Below, piece by piece: positions 10,300-21,095 of a DNA stretch of 64,000 bases. The notes under the pieces were generated by a model, which did no database searches, was not told where the DNA came from, and was given only the letters and a program-made list of their open reading frames with translations. Numbering within the stretch: position 1 is the first letter of the stretch; every line of letters begins with the position of its first letter. The stretch is taken from NCBI RefSeq assembly GCF_000234665.1, contig NC_018312.1, forward strand, positions 1,545,791-1,609,790, in the 5' to 3' direction. Origin of the DNA: Leishmania mexicana MHOM/GT/2001/U1103 (lineage: Eukaryota; Euglenozoa; Kinetoplastea; Trypanosomatida; Trypanosomatidae). Both the position numbers and the translations under genes were made by a program.

Positions 10300-11997
10300 C
10301 TAGTCCTCGTCCTCTTCGTCCTCTCCACTAACGTCGAGCTGACGCTGCAGGCTGATCGCCTTCATCGAGTACGCCTCGCGCTGACGTCTGTCGCGGGCCT
10401 CCCATATCTTCGCTAGGGCCTCCTCCGTGTCTACGCCGATGCGCTCCTGCAGCACCTGCACCCCCGCCGCGTCCAGCTCGCCGGTTTCCTCGTCTATCAG
10501 CGCCTCGTCGTTCATAGGGTCCTCGGCCTCGTCCTCGGGCAACTCATCGAAAGTATCCACTGGCAGCCCCATCTCTTGTCGCTGCTGCACGACGGCATCG
10601 CGAGCCTCGCGGTACGCCACGGCGGCGGACACAAACCGCAGCAGAGCGTACATCACAGTACCTCCGCGCTGCTTCACCTGCGTCTCGACGATGTTGCGCA
10701 GCTCCTCTACACGCTCGCGTGCCTTGGCTGCTGCCTCGATCTCGTCCGCCAGAGTCGGGATGAGCTTCTGCTTCGGTGCGCCCTCTTCGCTGTCGGACCC
10801 CGACCCGGCGGCATCCTCTTCGATCATCTCCTCCGTGTAGAACTCCTCCGGGTCCACCTCGCACTGGTACTCCCCATCCAGCCAGCAGGTGCGCAGAACA
10901 CGCGCAGCGCGGCGCACCTGGCGCGTCGTTGGCTGCGTGAACGGGACGCTGGCGCCCTCCTCCTCTGCAGACGCGCCGTTCTGCTTGTGGCGCTCCGCCC
11001 CATCACCCTCGTCATTGCCCTCATCACCGTGGGTCGACCCGGCTAGCTCTGGCACAATTCGCTCCAGCTTGAGCGCCACCCCGCGGTCGTATGAGGCTAC
11101 CGGGTTGAAGGCACGCAGATGCTGGACCAGCACCGACGGCTTCAGCAGCGCGGCCACCTTTGCGGCCGAGTTCGTAGCCTTGGGGGTGGCGTTGAGCAGA
11201 AGGTAGCACAAACAGCGAAAGAGAAGGTACTTGACGTACGGGACGCAGATGAAGTGGTGGTCGCGATGCTCACTGAGGCGCTCCGCCAGCTCCGCCGCGG
11301 CAGGGGAGAGCGCAGGAGCGGCATTTGCCATCGAAGGTGCGGTGGTCGCCTCCACGAGCGCGGCCTCCTGTGCAGCAGCACGGTGGTAGGCGCCGAGTGT
11401 GGCATCCTGCGCAATGCGCACGCGCTCTGCCTCCTCCTCCAGCTCGTGCTTGAGCTGGCCTACCGCGCTCTTCGAGAGAGTCAGCAGGAAGCGCTGTGCT
11501 TTGAAGAACTCTCTGCGGGCCTCGGCCATCACGGCCTCCTTCTCCTGCGCTGCAGCGGTGCGAGAGGCCGAGTCCCTCTCCGACGTCGCGCCCGCACCGT
11601 CCTCGCCACCGTCCTCGCCGCCCTTCTCCGCCTTGATCGCCTCCTCCTCGTCCAGCAGTTCCTCCGCCTCGGCTTCGGCCGCTTGGTACACCTCCTGCAG
11701 TTCCTCCTCGGTGGCTCGCCTCGTGCGAAGGCGGTCCTGGAAGCGGTGGAAGCAGCGCTGAATCATGTCAACAGCCGCCTTCTCGCGCAAGGCACGCTGC
11801 TGGCACCATTCCTGCCGCAGGTCATCCACCTTACGACGCCGCGTTGCGGCGTCCGCCTTGCGCTCCTCCTCCTGGAGCTGATGGAGAAGGAAAAGGGCGA
11901 GGTACTCCTGCGGGTTGCTGGGCTGCGCCGTGACCGTCTCTGCGACACCCTTCGCCAGGAGCATGCCAACGTGATTTTTTAAGTAGGCGCTATCCAT
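10300..11997 (-). CDS. DPY-30 and IQ-motif coiled-coil protein (candidate flagellar/axonemal)
   Basis: A 565-residue acidic protein starting at ATG 11995-11997. Seen: a DPY-30 dimerisation motif at residues 5-40 (a YLKNHVGMLLAKG start followed by NPQEYLALFLLHQL), then a charged helix and an IQ-like calmodulin-binding segment (about 79-94, IQ followed by Arg-rich spacing). Long Glu/Ala/Arg coiled-coil regions, acidic low-complexity linkers and an acidic Glu-Asp tail follow. DPY-30 motifs act as dimerisation/docking helices in histone methyltransferase complexes and in axonemal radial spoke or AKAP-type assemblies. Combined with an IQ motif, the axonemal reading is favoured here, but this is inference. 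In-frame sequence upstream of the ATG runs into the assembly gap and is not coding-like. Confidence 0.8.
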   Translation of the reverse strand: MDSAYLKNHVGMLLAKGVAETVTAQPSNPQEYLALFLLHQLQEEERKADAATRRRKVDDLRQEWCQQRALREKAAVDMIQRCFHRFQDRLRTRRATEEELQEVYQAAEAEAEELLDEEEAIKAEKGGEDGGEDGAGATSERDSASRTAAAQEKEAVMAEARREFFKAQRFLLTLSKSAVGQLKHELEEEAERVRIAQDATLGAYHRAAAQEAALVEATTAPSMANAAPALSPAAAELAERLSEHRDHHFICVPYVKYLLFRCLCYLLLNATPKATNSAAKVAALLKPSVLVQHLRAFNPVASYDRGVALKLERIVPELAGSTHGDEGNDEGDGAERHKQNGASAEEEGASVPFTQPTTRQVRRAARVLRTCWLDGEYQCEVDPEEFYTEEMIEEDAAGSGSDSEEGAPKQKLIPTLADEIEAAAKARERVEELRNIVETQVKQRGGTVMYALLRFVSAAVAYREARDAVVQQRQEMGLPVDTFDELPEDEAEDPMNDEALIDEETGELDAAGVQVLQERIGVDTEEALAKIWEARDRRQREAYSMKAISLQRQLDVSGEDEEDED

Positions 11998-13545
11998 GGC
12001 TGATGTTTGTGTGGGGGGAGGAGGAGGAGGAGAAGGGGGTCTGAGGAGNNNNNNNNNNNNNNNNNNNNNNNNNNNNNNNNNNNNNNNNNNNNNNNNNNNN
12101 NNNNNNNNNNNNNNNNNNNNNNNNNNNNNNNNNNNNNNNNNNNNNNNNCGTCCCAGTTCGTGAAATGTAACAACCCCCCAGGGAGTTGGGAGAAGATGGC
12201 AAGGGGGGAAGAAGAGAAGGTAAACGCGTCCAGTGAACCACAGCGCATTGGGACGGCCGTGGAGAGAGGGAGGTGGTGTGGGCGGCATTGCAGAGGGACG
12301 GAAGAGCGGGGGGAGGAGGCGAGACGTTGAGTGGTGGTGACAGGAAAAAAAGCATAGAGGGAAAGAGATGCACCGCCACCACTACCATCTCTGCGCTCCC
12401 CCATCATCGCGCCCTCCATTATCGGTCTGCTCGTGGCTGCAGCAGAGGTAGTCGCAAAGAGGACTGCTGTAGTACTGCGCCCACGCTGACCATGCACCGT
12501 GTGGCGAGCTGGCACAGCACCCGCCGTTGGGGGAACACTACCGCGCTGTCGCTGCGTCCACCGTGACGGAAAGGGGTCTGACATGCACGTCTGAGCGTGC
12601 GCAGATGTGCGCTGTGCGTATCCCCTCGTTGATCGCTTTACCGCTACGACTCTCTTCCACACACACACACTCTCATGTCGGGTGTTGCCGTCATGGAGGT
12701 GGCGCACACGGCGCATATGTCAGCCTCGCATCGGCATATCCTCGCATCACCCCTCCTCCTCCTCCTCCTTGTTGGCGCACGGGCACAGACTCGTGCTTAC
12801 GCGTTGAGGTCCACTTTGTGTAGCGCCCAAGCAGCGAAGACACACCAAAGGAAAAAGGAGGCCGCTCGGCGACAGCGGCCACGACGATGGCACGGAAAAG
12901 GGAGAATAAACGGTTCGACTGGCGCCCAGAGGAAGCGCCGTCACGGCGACACACCCACGCACGCACACGCATACACGGGGAGGGTGGGGGAAGGAGATGA
13001 CCGGCGCGGTGGGTAAGAAAGGCATCGACGGAGAGAGAGAGTGAGAGAGCTGTGGAATAGAGAGGGGCGAGGGATGGGGGGAGAGCGCATGCGTGTGCGC
13101 GTGCCAAAGGCCTGGCAGGCACGCAGTGCAGGGGGGGGCCCCCCCCCACGGATCCGACATGCCTGAGGTGCGGACGGTCGTTGCACAACTTTAACATGGA
13201 CCTCCACCCCCTCGCTAGAAATTACGCCTTTCCTCGTTGCCGCTTCGTTCACTACACGGACACTGTCCACACCCGCATACGCGTTATTCGTTATCCTGTG
13301 CATACGCTATCCGTTTCGCACAAATCTCGTTGGACCCTGTCTGGTGTGTGTGTGTGGGGGGGGGGGGGCAGATGCGCACACCACTGATGGAGAGGCGAAG
13401 AGGCTAAGTGGAGCGGAAAAGGCAGAAAAGGTACGTCGCGAGGGGAGAGAAGGGTGCACGGTTCCTGCTCCTAGTCCTGCTCCCTTCCTCATCTCGCCTC
13501 TGGCGATGTCGTCACCGTCGCTCCCCACACACACACAGAGAGAGA
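11998..13545. other. Intergenic spacer containing an assembly gap
   Basis: No gene supported apart from the gap listed separately. There are G-rich/GGA tracts next to the DPY-30 start, TCC repeats around 12745-12770, and a G-run/C-run junction around 13131-13147. A G run at about 13357-13368 adjoins the 3' end of the TMEM65-like gene. Confidence 0.45.
12049..12148. other. Assembly gap of exactly 100 N
   Basis: One hundred unresolved bases between G-rich sequence on the left and ordinary spacer on the right. The round size indicates a placeholder for a gap of unknown length. It lies in the 5' flank of the DPY-30 protein gene, so the missing sequence is probably untranslated, but an unseen small gene cannot be excluded. 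Confidence 0.98.
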
Positions 13546-15984
13546 TCATGTCTGCCTGCTCAATCCTTGAACAGGGCGGAGAAGTTGCATTCTGTCGTCG
13601 CCTCGCAGCAGCGCCTCCCGCGCTGCCCCCTCCTCCTCCCACAACCGCTGCCGCAGTGTTGCCTCTTCCTTCTCCATCGCCTTGCAGTGACGCTGGTGAC
13701 TGCGCGCAGCCTCTCGCTGGAAGTGGTGACGGTCGCGCTCCTCCTGCTCTGCCAACTGCATCGACCCGCCCATGAACAGCAGCGGGGTCATGCCAAGGAT
13801 GAGCCCAACCACCATCCCCAGCGTGTTCCCCGCCTGCGTGGCACGCGAGTAGGCATCGCTGCGCTGCTGTTCCATCGTCAGACGTGGCGGTGCTGCCCGC
13901 GTATAACGCTCTGCTAGGCCGTGCACTTGAATTCCCGCCACCCCGCTGACAACGCCGCCGAGACTGGCGGCGGCCATCTGCGAGAGACCCAGGCTGCCGG
14001 ATAGGGCGTTGTCGATTGCGCCGCCGGCGAGGACAAGAGTGGAATTATCCAGCATCCCAAAGGCTAGGAACGGCGGCGCGGCGGCCGCAACGATCCTCAG
14101 GTACGTCGGCCACGGAATGTACCCCGGGTCCTGCTTAATGGACGCGCTGGCTGCGGTGGTGACCGTGGAAGCTGGGGTGACCGGCAGAAAGGGGGAGGAA
14201 CCCGCACCACCGCCGGCGGCGTCGCTGACAAAGCCACGACTTCCATTGGCAGCACTGCCCTCGAGAGAGGCACGTGTGGGCGATGACCTTGCCACAACAG
14301 ATCCAGCAGGGCTACCAGCTAAGGCGGCACCGCCACAGACATCGCGACTCCCTGGCGCCCCCGCCGCTGATGGAGCACTCTTCTGTATCGCGCCGATGAT
14401 ACAAGCTCTAGCGTCCTTTGCTGTGTCAACCGACATGTCAGTCCTGTGACGCGATAGTGTGGCAGATGAAGCTTTAACAGAGGGGCTTGTCCCACTTGCA
14501 CCGCGGCTGCTGCTCTGGGGCGCCGTCGAGGGCATCGACGGCGGTGCAGCTGTGACTACCGCAGCGGCGCCCTGAGCAGAGGCGGAGGCCGACGCCAGCA
14601 CCGGGTCCGAAGTTCCCGCGCTTGCCTGGCTCTCCTTTGCATGGCGACGCTTCGCCGGCGTCGAGTCCGCCATGCGCCGCACCCAGGCATCGTACTCCTT
14701 GGAGGAAATAGAGTTGTCTCTGTCCGTGTCCGCCACCTTCACCTGCTCGGCCACCTCCTCGTAATCCACACCAAAGTACTCGCTGGCCGCCCCCATGATG
14801 AGTAGCAGGCGTCGGCTCTCGGCGGACAGCTGACCCAGCAGCTGGGGCCCCAGCGTGGGGTCGCTGTTCAGCAGCTCCGACAGCACATGCGCCACGTCAC
14901 GCTTGTAGCGGTTGCGGAACGGCGAGACCGACGTCGAGATGCGGACGCTGTGCGCCGTAACGGCGCGGCCGGTTGCTTTTAGTGAGCTCGGCGAGTCTGC
15001 ATCCTTCCGAGCACCGACAGTGGCGGAGGAGGCAGCGCTAGCAGCCGCGCTCGAGGGCAAAGAAGATCCGGTCGCCGCATCCGAGGGTGAAGCTTCACCA
15101 GCAAGCGTGGGTGGCATTGCTGCCAACGGCGCGCTGACTGCCGTGCTGGCCGAAGGAGAAGCTTCGGTGCTCGATGATGCCGCCGCTGCACTGCCAGCGG
15201 CCGTGGAGGCTGTCGTGGCCGTTGCGAGTCGTTCGCCGCTGCCGCCGGCCTCCACGTCGTCAGCGCCGGCCTCATTGACGAGAGCCCAAAACTTGGGCTT
15301 CTTGTTTCGAATCCATGATGACGTCGCCGTGCTAGCGCTCTGCGTCGAGGTAGCATTCACGGTCCCACCAGCACTGACGTCGTTGCCTGATCTACTACTG
15401 CCGGAGCTGCCACCATCGCTTGACGTCAGCTCTTCTAGCTGAGGCGTTGCAGAAACCGCTGCGGGAGGAACAGCAGCGCTAGGGTGATGCGCCTTCGCAG
15501 CTGAGCTAGGCGCTACACGGCCCTCTCCAACACTTGTAGAGAAGTTCTGGCCTGACGTGGCGGTGGCGGCTGCAGACTTCTTGGCGAGCTCCGCCTTTGC
15601 TTTCTCTACCTCAGATAGTGCCCGCAGCGCTTCTCGCAGCCGATCAGTCATCTCCGCCAGCGACGCGCTCGACACGGCTGTACAGGACGGCGCGTTGGGT
15701 GCCGCAACTACTGACGCCGGCGCACCGGTGGCAGAAGAATATGATGCATACGTCGCTGCCCCAGCGTCCGCAGCGGTGGCTGCAGTGCTTGTCGCTGTTG
15801 TGGGCGAGTTCGACGAGGACGGTGTGCTTGCGGTGCTGCTAGCCACGCCACTACCCACCGCCGCACTTGCTGTCGTTGCCACCTGCCGCCGCGAGTGCGT
15901 GGGCGTGGGGGTGATCGCCCAGCTCGACAGGAGCAGGCTGCAGGAGGAGGCCTGCCCCATTGGGGCACGACCACAGCGTCGCAT
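13546..15984 (-). CDS. EF-hand plus TMEM65-domain membrane protein, probably mitochondrial
   Basis: An 812-residue protein. The ATG at 15982-15984 gives a short N terminus with Arg and Ser that could be an import signal. Seen: an Ala/Ser/Thr-rich region (about 35-400) with a short Glu/Lys helix; an EF-hand loop of DxDxDxSxSxxE type at about 417-428 preceded by a helical stretch with Leu/Glu; more low complexity; then a TMEM65-like module at about 617-735. That module has a proline-rich entry, FLAFGMLDN, LAGGAID, SLGLSQMAAASLGGVVSG and LGMVVGLILGMTPL segments forming three or so membrane helices. A charged coiled-coil tail (about 740-812) follows. TMEM65 is an inner mitochondrial membrane protein linked to sodium-dependent calcium efflux in animals. 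The EF-hand in the same chain suggests calcium sensing; that link is inference. Confidence 0.8.
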   Translation of the reverse strand: MRRCGRAPMGQASSCSLLLSSWAITPTPTHSRRQVATTASAAVGSGVASSTASTPSSSNSPTTATSTAATAADAGAATYASYSSATGAPASVVAAPNAPSCTAVSSASLAEMTDRLREALRALSEVEKAKAELAKKSAAATATSGQNFSTSVGEGRVAPSSAAKAHHPSAAVPPAAVSATPQLEELTSSDGGSSGSSRSGNDVSAGGTVNATSTQSASTATSSWIRNKKPKFWALVNEAGADDVEAGGSGERLATATTASTAAGSAAAASSSTEASPSASTAVSAPLAAMPPTLAGEASPSDAATGSSLPSSAAASAASSATVGARKDADSPSSLKATGRAVTAHSVRISTSVSPFRNRYKRDVAHVLSELLNSDPTLGPQLLGQLSAESRRLLLIMGAASEYFGVDYEEVAEQVKVADTDRDNSISSKEYDAWVRRMADSTPAKRRHAKESQASAGTSDPVLASASASAQGAAAVVTAAPPSMPSTAPQSSSRGASGTSPSVKASSATLSRHRTDMSVDTAKDARACIIGAIQKSAPSAAGAPGSRDVCGGAALAGSPAGSVVARSSPTRASLEGSAANGSRGFVSDAAGGGAGSSPFLPVTPASTVTTAASASIKQDPGYIPWPTYLRIVAAAAPPFLAFGMLDNSTLVLAGGAIDNALSGSLGLSQMAAASLGGVVSGVAGIQVHGLAERYTRAAPPRLTMEQQRSDAYSRATQAGNTLGMVVGLILGMTPLLFMGGSMQLAEQEERDRHHFQREAARSHQRHCKAMEKEEATLRQRLWEEEGAAREALLRGDDRMQLLRPVQGLSRQT

Positions 15985-18900
15985 TACGGAAGTTTGTGTG
16001 TGAGCGTGTGTGCGTGGTGGAAAGTCAGCGGAGGGTCAATGCTTTTATCGCCTCCCTTCGCTCCTCTCTCGCTGTTTGCCTCTATGATGTGCTCTATGCT
16101 GCTGCGTCGGTCGGTACCGCGCGTGTGCCTCTCGTTGTGTATATCCCTGTATACGCCGCTCCCTTACACACACACTTGTGATGGCACACCTCTGGCGGAG
16201 GGGAGGGGAGGGAGAATGGCGCGGTCCAGTCAGTCCCTCCCCCTGCGTGCGTGTGTGCGCCTGTGCACCTTGAGAACGACACGCTCTGGGGAGACCAGTG
16301 AGCCCGAAGCGTGAAAAGAAAAAGGGAAGGAGGCAGAGCAGCGCAGAGGAAGGGGAAGGCTCGTTAGAGACGATACATCCACACGTAGCACGCACACAGA
16401 GAGAGAGACCGAGCTGCGCGAGCGATGAGGTGGTGGGGCGGTGGGTCAGTGACCAGGGGAAGGGGAAGGGGGAGAGGGGTAGACGTGTGTGTGTGTGTGT
16501 GTGTGTGTTTGTGTGAGAGAGGGAAGTGGGCAAGCTCTAACAAAAAAATCAACGACAATCGAAAAAAACGTTCGGCCAGGCGCATGCGCCGGGAGGGGAC
16601 GGTGGAGGCGATGCGGAAGAGACGCGCGAGTGATGGCGAAGACGAATGATGCTGATGCGCTGCTGAGTCCGCTCCTTCATCGCACACACACACACAGAGA
16701 CACGCGCAAACGCCTGCGCTTGAAGACAAACAGAGGAGAGGAGAGGGGGAGCGACAGCGGCAGAGCCGGCCGCAGAGGAAATAGTGGTACTAGTAGAAAT
16801 TGGTGGGCGCGCAAGTAGGCGCGCAGGTGAGTGCGTGCAGAATTCTAAGGTGGTGAACGGGGGGGACACTCTGTGGATGTGTGCGCATGTTTGGGAGAAG
16901 GAGCAAGGAAGCGGAGAGGAGGAGGAAGAGGATGTTATGTGGGTAGAGAGAAGGCTCGGCAGGTTATGGCATCCCTGCGCATGATCGGTGAAGCTGCATC
17001 ACCTGTCTGTCGGTGGCGTGCGCACACGGGGTTCTCCTCTGCCGTTGCGTGACGAGCGGAGAAAACTTTTACTTTCAGCGCGTCCACTCTCCGCCACGGA
17101 GCATGAGTCCGACGCCACCCTGCTCACCGGCCTGTCACACGCCCCATCCCTCTGCTGCAGAGTTTGTGTTGCCTCGGCTCCAGATGTCTGCCTCACCACA
17201 ACACGCAAGGTATCGGTGTCCGTGTGCGTACGTGCGTGTGCGTGTAACGGCGGTGCTTCCTTTTGTCCTTTGACGTCTTTGTTGTCGAAACTGTTCTCGT
17301 GGTCACGCGCGCCACTGTGTCTGTGGCGAAGTAACGGCTCTGGTGTGCAAGAGGAAGAGAGAACAACGAAGAAAGGATAGCGTCCACCAAAGGATGAGGG
17401 TGACGTGGGTTCGTGGGTGCGTGTGCGCCTACCGCTCCGCCTATTCGCCTCCCTCCTCCTCCTCCTCGCTCCGTCTCACCCTAGACCCCTCGCATACCTC
17501 TCCCCATCAACACGGCTCGCCAGCGGACGAGGGCCACGCCACCCGTGCCCGCACACACACACACGCACGCAAGGCCCACAAAAGACCTATATTAGGGAAA
17601 ATCAGAAGCAAGGCGAAGGAGAGGGAGCAACACAGAGACAGACAGATGCGGAGAGGAGGAGGAGGGGGGTGGGGTGGGCGGCGGCGGCAGGCGAAGTCAG
17701 TGGTCATGCGCTGACCAAGTGAACCAACATGAAAGCAAGCTAATACCAAAGACGCCGCGCAGCAGGAGCCACCATACACATCCTCCACCCCATCACAACA
17801 GTGACGGGTTCACACTAGCGACAAGAAATTGAGGGGAGAAAGGATGTACAGAAACGGAAAACGGCCAAAGATAGATACAGAGCGAGTAAGCGCCAGCTTC
17901 TCAGTTTTGGGCGGCAGATTAGTAGCATGGGAGTGGGGGAGAGGGGGGGAGAGGGGGAGGGGGAAAAACGAAGAATAAGAATGCAGAGAAGACACACACG
18001 CGCAGACGCGCATAGGCCTGAAAAGGCGCACAGAGAAAACATGAAAACACCGCTCGAAGTAACAACACCCAATGGAAAGGGCAAAGGGGGAAGAAGCAAC
18101 AGACACGCATACAGAGATAGAAAGAGAGCAGCAGCAGCACCAGCACCAGAAGCGGCAACAGCGGCGGCGGCGAATCGCCAACCCTACACATGCACATACA
18201 CACACACACACACACATGTACACAAGAAGAGTGCGTGCCCCACAACGACAACCGCCACGCCGTCATTCCTCCTCCATCTCAGCACCACCACCCACCAACA
18301 CTCTCCGCGCGCACCGCTCCCCTGCCCGCCGCCCATCTACACAAATCGCCCCTCTCACGTTCCACAGACGTGCATGAGGCACTACGCCGGCAACACAACC
18401 AAGCCCGCGTAGCCCTCAGCGAAGTATCACACAATGATGCACGGCTATTCTCTACGTACACATTACAGGAAAGAAAAAAGCCGACACAAACACCTATGGG
18501 TGTGTCCTGCACCGCGCCCGTTACCCAAGAGGAGGCACAGCGAGGGAGAGAGGGAAGAGTGCGTCGAGGAAACACGGCGCCATGCATACTCATCGTCGTC
18601 ATCTAATTCGCAAGAGAAAGAAGATTGTTATTCGGGTCCAGTAGGAGCAGGAAAGTGAGATGGGGGAGAGGGAGACGGCGACGAAGCACCATGTGAGGGT
18701 GCGGGTGCAGGTCAGCGGCCGAGGGGCCGAGAGAGAGAGGGTAATAAAACACGAGAGAACCATGGGGGGCGGCGGCCGCCGCGGAGGTTCGCTGCGTCAA
18801 GACGGTGGGACAGTCCCATCACGACAAGGAAGGGATGAGGATGAGAGAGAAGAGAGACAACCAAGCATTCAACGCATCTATATATTAGATAGATAGTTGT

Positions 18901-21095
18901 ACGTATATATCACCCAGATCCGTCTTCATGAGCACGTGACAAGGTGAGGTGAAGGGCACACACACACAGACGCACTTATATATATATATAGAAATATGGG
19001 ATTAGACAAGCAAGCACACGGGGAGGGGGGAAATAAAGATGGGAAGATACTGTAGAGAATAAACGATGGTGATGGACATGCGCGCGGGTAGGGGAGGGGA
19101 GGGGCGGAGAAAGGTCACAAGAAAGCTAAAGGGCGGCATCGAACGCGAGCGCATGTGTAAGGGAAGAAGAAGAATCAACACAACGGAGAGAGAGAAGAAT
19201 GATCACCCATGAACTTTGACAGACACGCCCAATGCACATCAACTACGGAGAGGGGCGGAACGATGGGGAGACCGACGCGGTAGACGGTCGAAGGAGAGGC
19301 AGGGGTGCCTCCCCTCCCCACGCGTACGCTCACCACTGACCCTCTACGTGTGCAGCGCACATCATTGTTGTGCGCGCGCGTATGTCTCTATGCACGTGCG
19401 TGTGCGCTTCATTTCGGGTGTGGGTGCAGAGAAGGCTCAGCAGGCGAATAGAGAAGGCTAGGGAAGGAGAGATGCGGAAGTGGTGCGAAGCAGAGCTGCC
19501 GCCATCCATCTCCCCAGCGTCCACCGCCGCCCTCTCTCTCTTGCCTTTTGACACCGTCCCTCCGTGTGAGAGAGGTCGGGTGGGGGGGGAACGGAACTTT
19601 AAAAGATGGGAAACAACAAACGAATGGCGATGAGATACAAAGATAACCACAGCCCACTCGCACACACGCGCACATGCGCTGAGAGAGAGGAGGGGAGGGG
19701 GAGAGATACAAAGAAAAAGCGTGGCATACACCGATATGCGAGATGATGAGGGGAGGGGAGGGAGATGAATGGATGGATGGATGAGCGAGAGAGAAAACCT
19801 AGCACGATACACGTAAGCTAGATCATATATATATATATATATGTATACGTGTGTGTGTGGAGGGAGGGAGAGAGGTATACACAGGCGCAGGCTCACTTCG
19901 GAAGCACGAAAGAGCGAGAATAAAGGAAAGCACAGAAACGTGCACAGGGGACATGAGGGAAACGACGACGACGAGGAAGCGGATGAGAGCGAGAGAGAAA
20001 CTAAATGAGGCTGCTGTGGCTGTGTGTATAGACGCCAGAGACGCACACGCGTGCCTCGTGACAAAAACCTGAGAGAAGAGACGGAAAAAATCGGCGTGGA
20101 CAACGCGCGCGTGCACTCAAAGGGTGGGCAAGGGGAAGGGCAGGGGAGGACGCGTGACGACGCCGTTCCCTCCTCGCTCTCGATCCGGCAGACTCACGTC
20201 GAATGGAGCGGGCGGCGGCGTGGCAGCGGCATCACTCGTGCGCACGTGCGCCAAAGACGCTCTTGGCTCTCCTCAACGCCGTCATCGTGCAAATGCCCCT
20301 GCGGTACCACCGTGTCTGGTCGCGTGATGAGACGGTCACAGTGACATGGGTGGTGATGACGACCGTCCGTAGCTCTGTCGCTACCGTTGCCGGATGTGCT
20401 GCAACGCGATCGAGCTGAAGAGCTCTCAAAGATCGCCCAAACCGTCTTCCGAGGCGCCGCCGACATCTGTGCGACTGATCGCAACGGCTGCCCAACATAC
20501 CAGGATCGTTGGGTGAGCTCAACAACGCCGGACTCACTTGCTGCGTCGGTGGGACTTGGTCCCAACGTCGGCAGTCGTCCAGGTGATCGCTCCGCTCCCA
20601 TTTCCAAGTTGCTGCCTGGATCAACTACGGCACGCATGGAAAGGCGGCAGCAACATGCGCCCTGTCCCACACCAACTCCCGTATTCGCAGCGGCGGCTGT
20701 GTAGACGGTGCGATGCAGCGCCTCCGATGACGGAGCACCACCGCGAACGGATGCAGCCGCGTGGGAGTGGCTCTGAGTGATGTGGCTGGTGCTGCGATGG
20801 CTGCCCCACTGCCGCATGGTCGAGAAGGACGCAGCCCTTCCTTGGGTGACGAATGTTCGTTCGAGGAATGCGCGGCAGCGCCGCAGGCACTCCGCAACGC
20901 CACAGCCGGCAGACTGTTCGAGCGATTACGCATATGACGTGGACACCTCGCATGCACCAGCCGCTGGGGCGCCGTTGCGGACACCGTCTCTGTGTGGGCT
21001 TGGGGCGGCATTACTCCCGTTGATTTGTGACACTCCAGCGCAGGAGCTCGCGAGTTGGGGTCACGCGCCACATGCCCAGCACCGCCCCCGCGTTC
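15985..21095. other. Five-kilobase intergenic region with microsatellites
   Basis: No gene could be supported. Notable content: a GT run at about 16483-16508, CA runs near 16683-16696 and 18197-18213, AT repeats near 18977-18990 and 19824-19842, GGAT repeats near 19767-19781, and a diverged SIDER-like fragment at about 17055-17165 (listed separately). The stretch about 20150-21095 is more coding-like in composition. One frame stays open for 156 codons after the stop of the 1043-residue gene, but nothing recognisable is encoded. Most of the region should be the 3' UTR of that gene plus the 5' flank of the TMEM65-like gene. Confidence 0.5.
17055..17165. repeat. Short diverged fragment related to the SIDER-like element
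   Basis: The stretch with CTTTTACTTTCAGCGCG and CCACTCTCCGCC followed by GAGCATGAGTCCGACGCCAC matches, base by base with scattered differences, the start of the element at 24640-25050. Only about 110 bases are shared, so it appears to be a truncated copy. It lies in the intergenic region of a minus-strand polycistron, where SIDER elements commonly sit in 3' UTRs. Confidence 0.5.

Noticed and set aside
16483..20000. Clusters of dinucleotide and GGAT repeats as a possible array or CRISPR-like structure
   Set aside because: There are no spaced unique spacers with constant repeats; these are ordinary microsatellites of a eukaryotic intergenic region.
20194..20817. A 207-codon minus-strand frame following the low-complexity protein gene
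   Set aside because: No ATG-supported structure, no domain, and it competes with other open frames of similar length; considered chance in GC-rich DNA.
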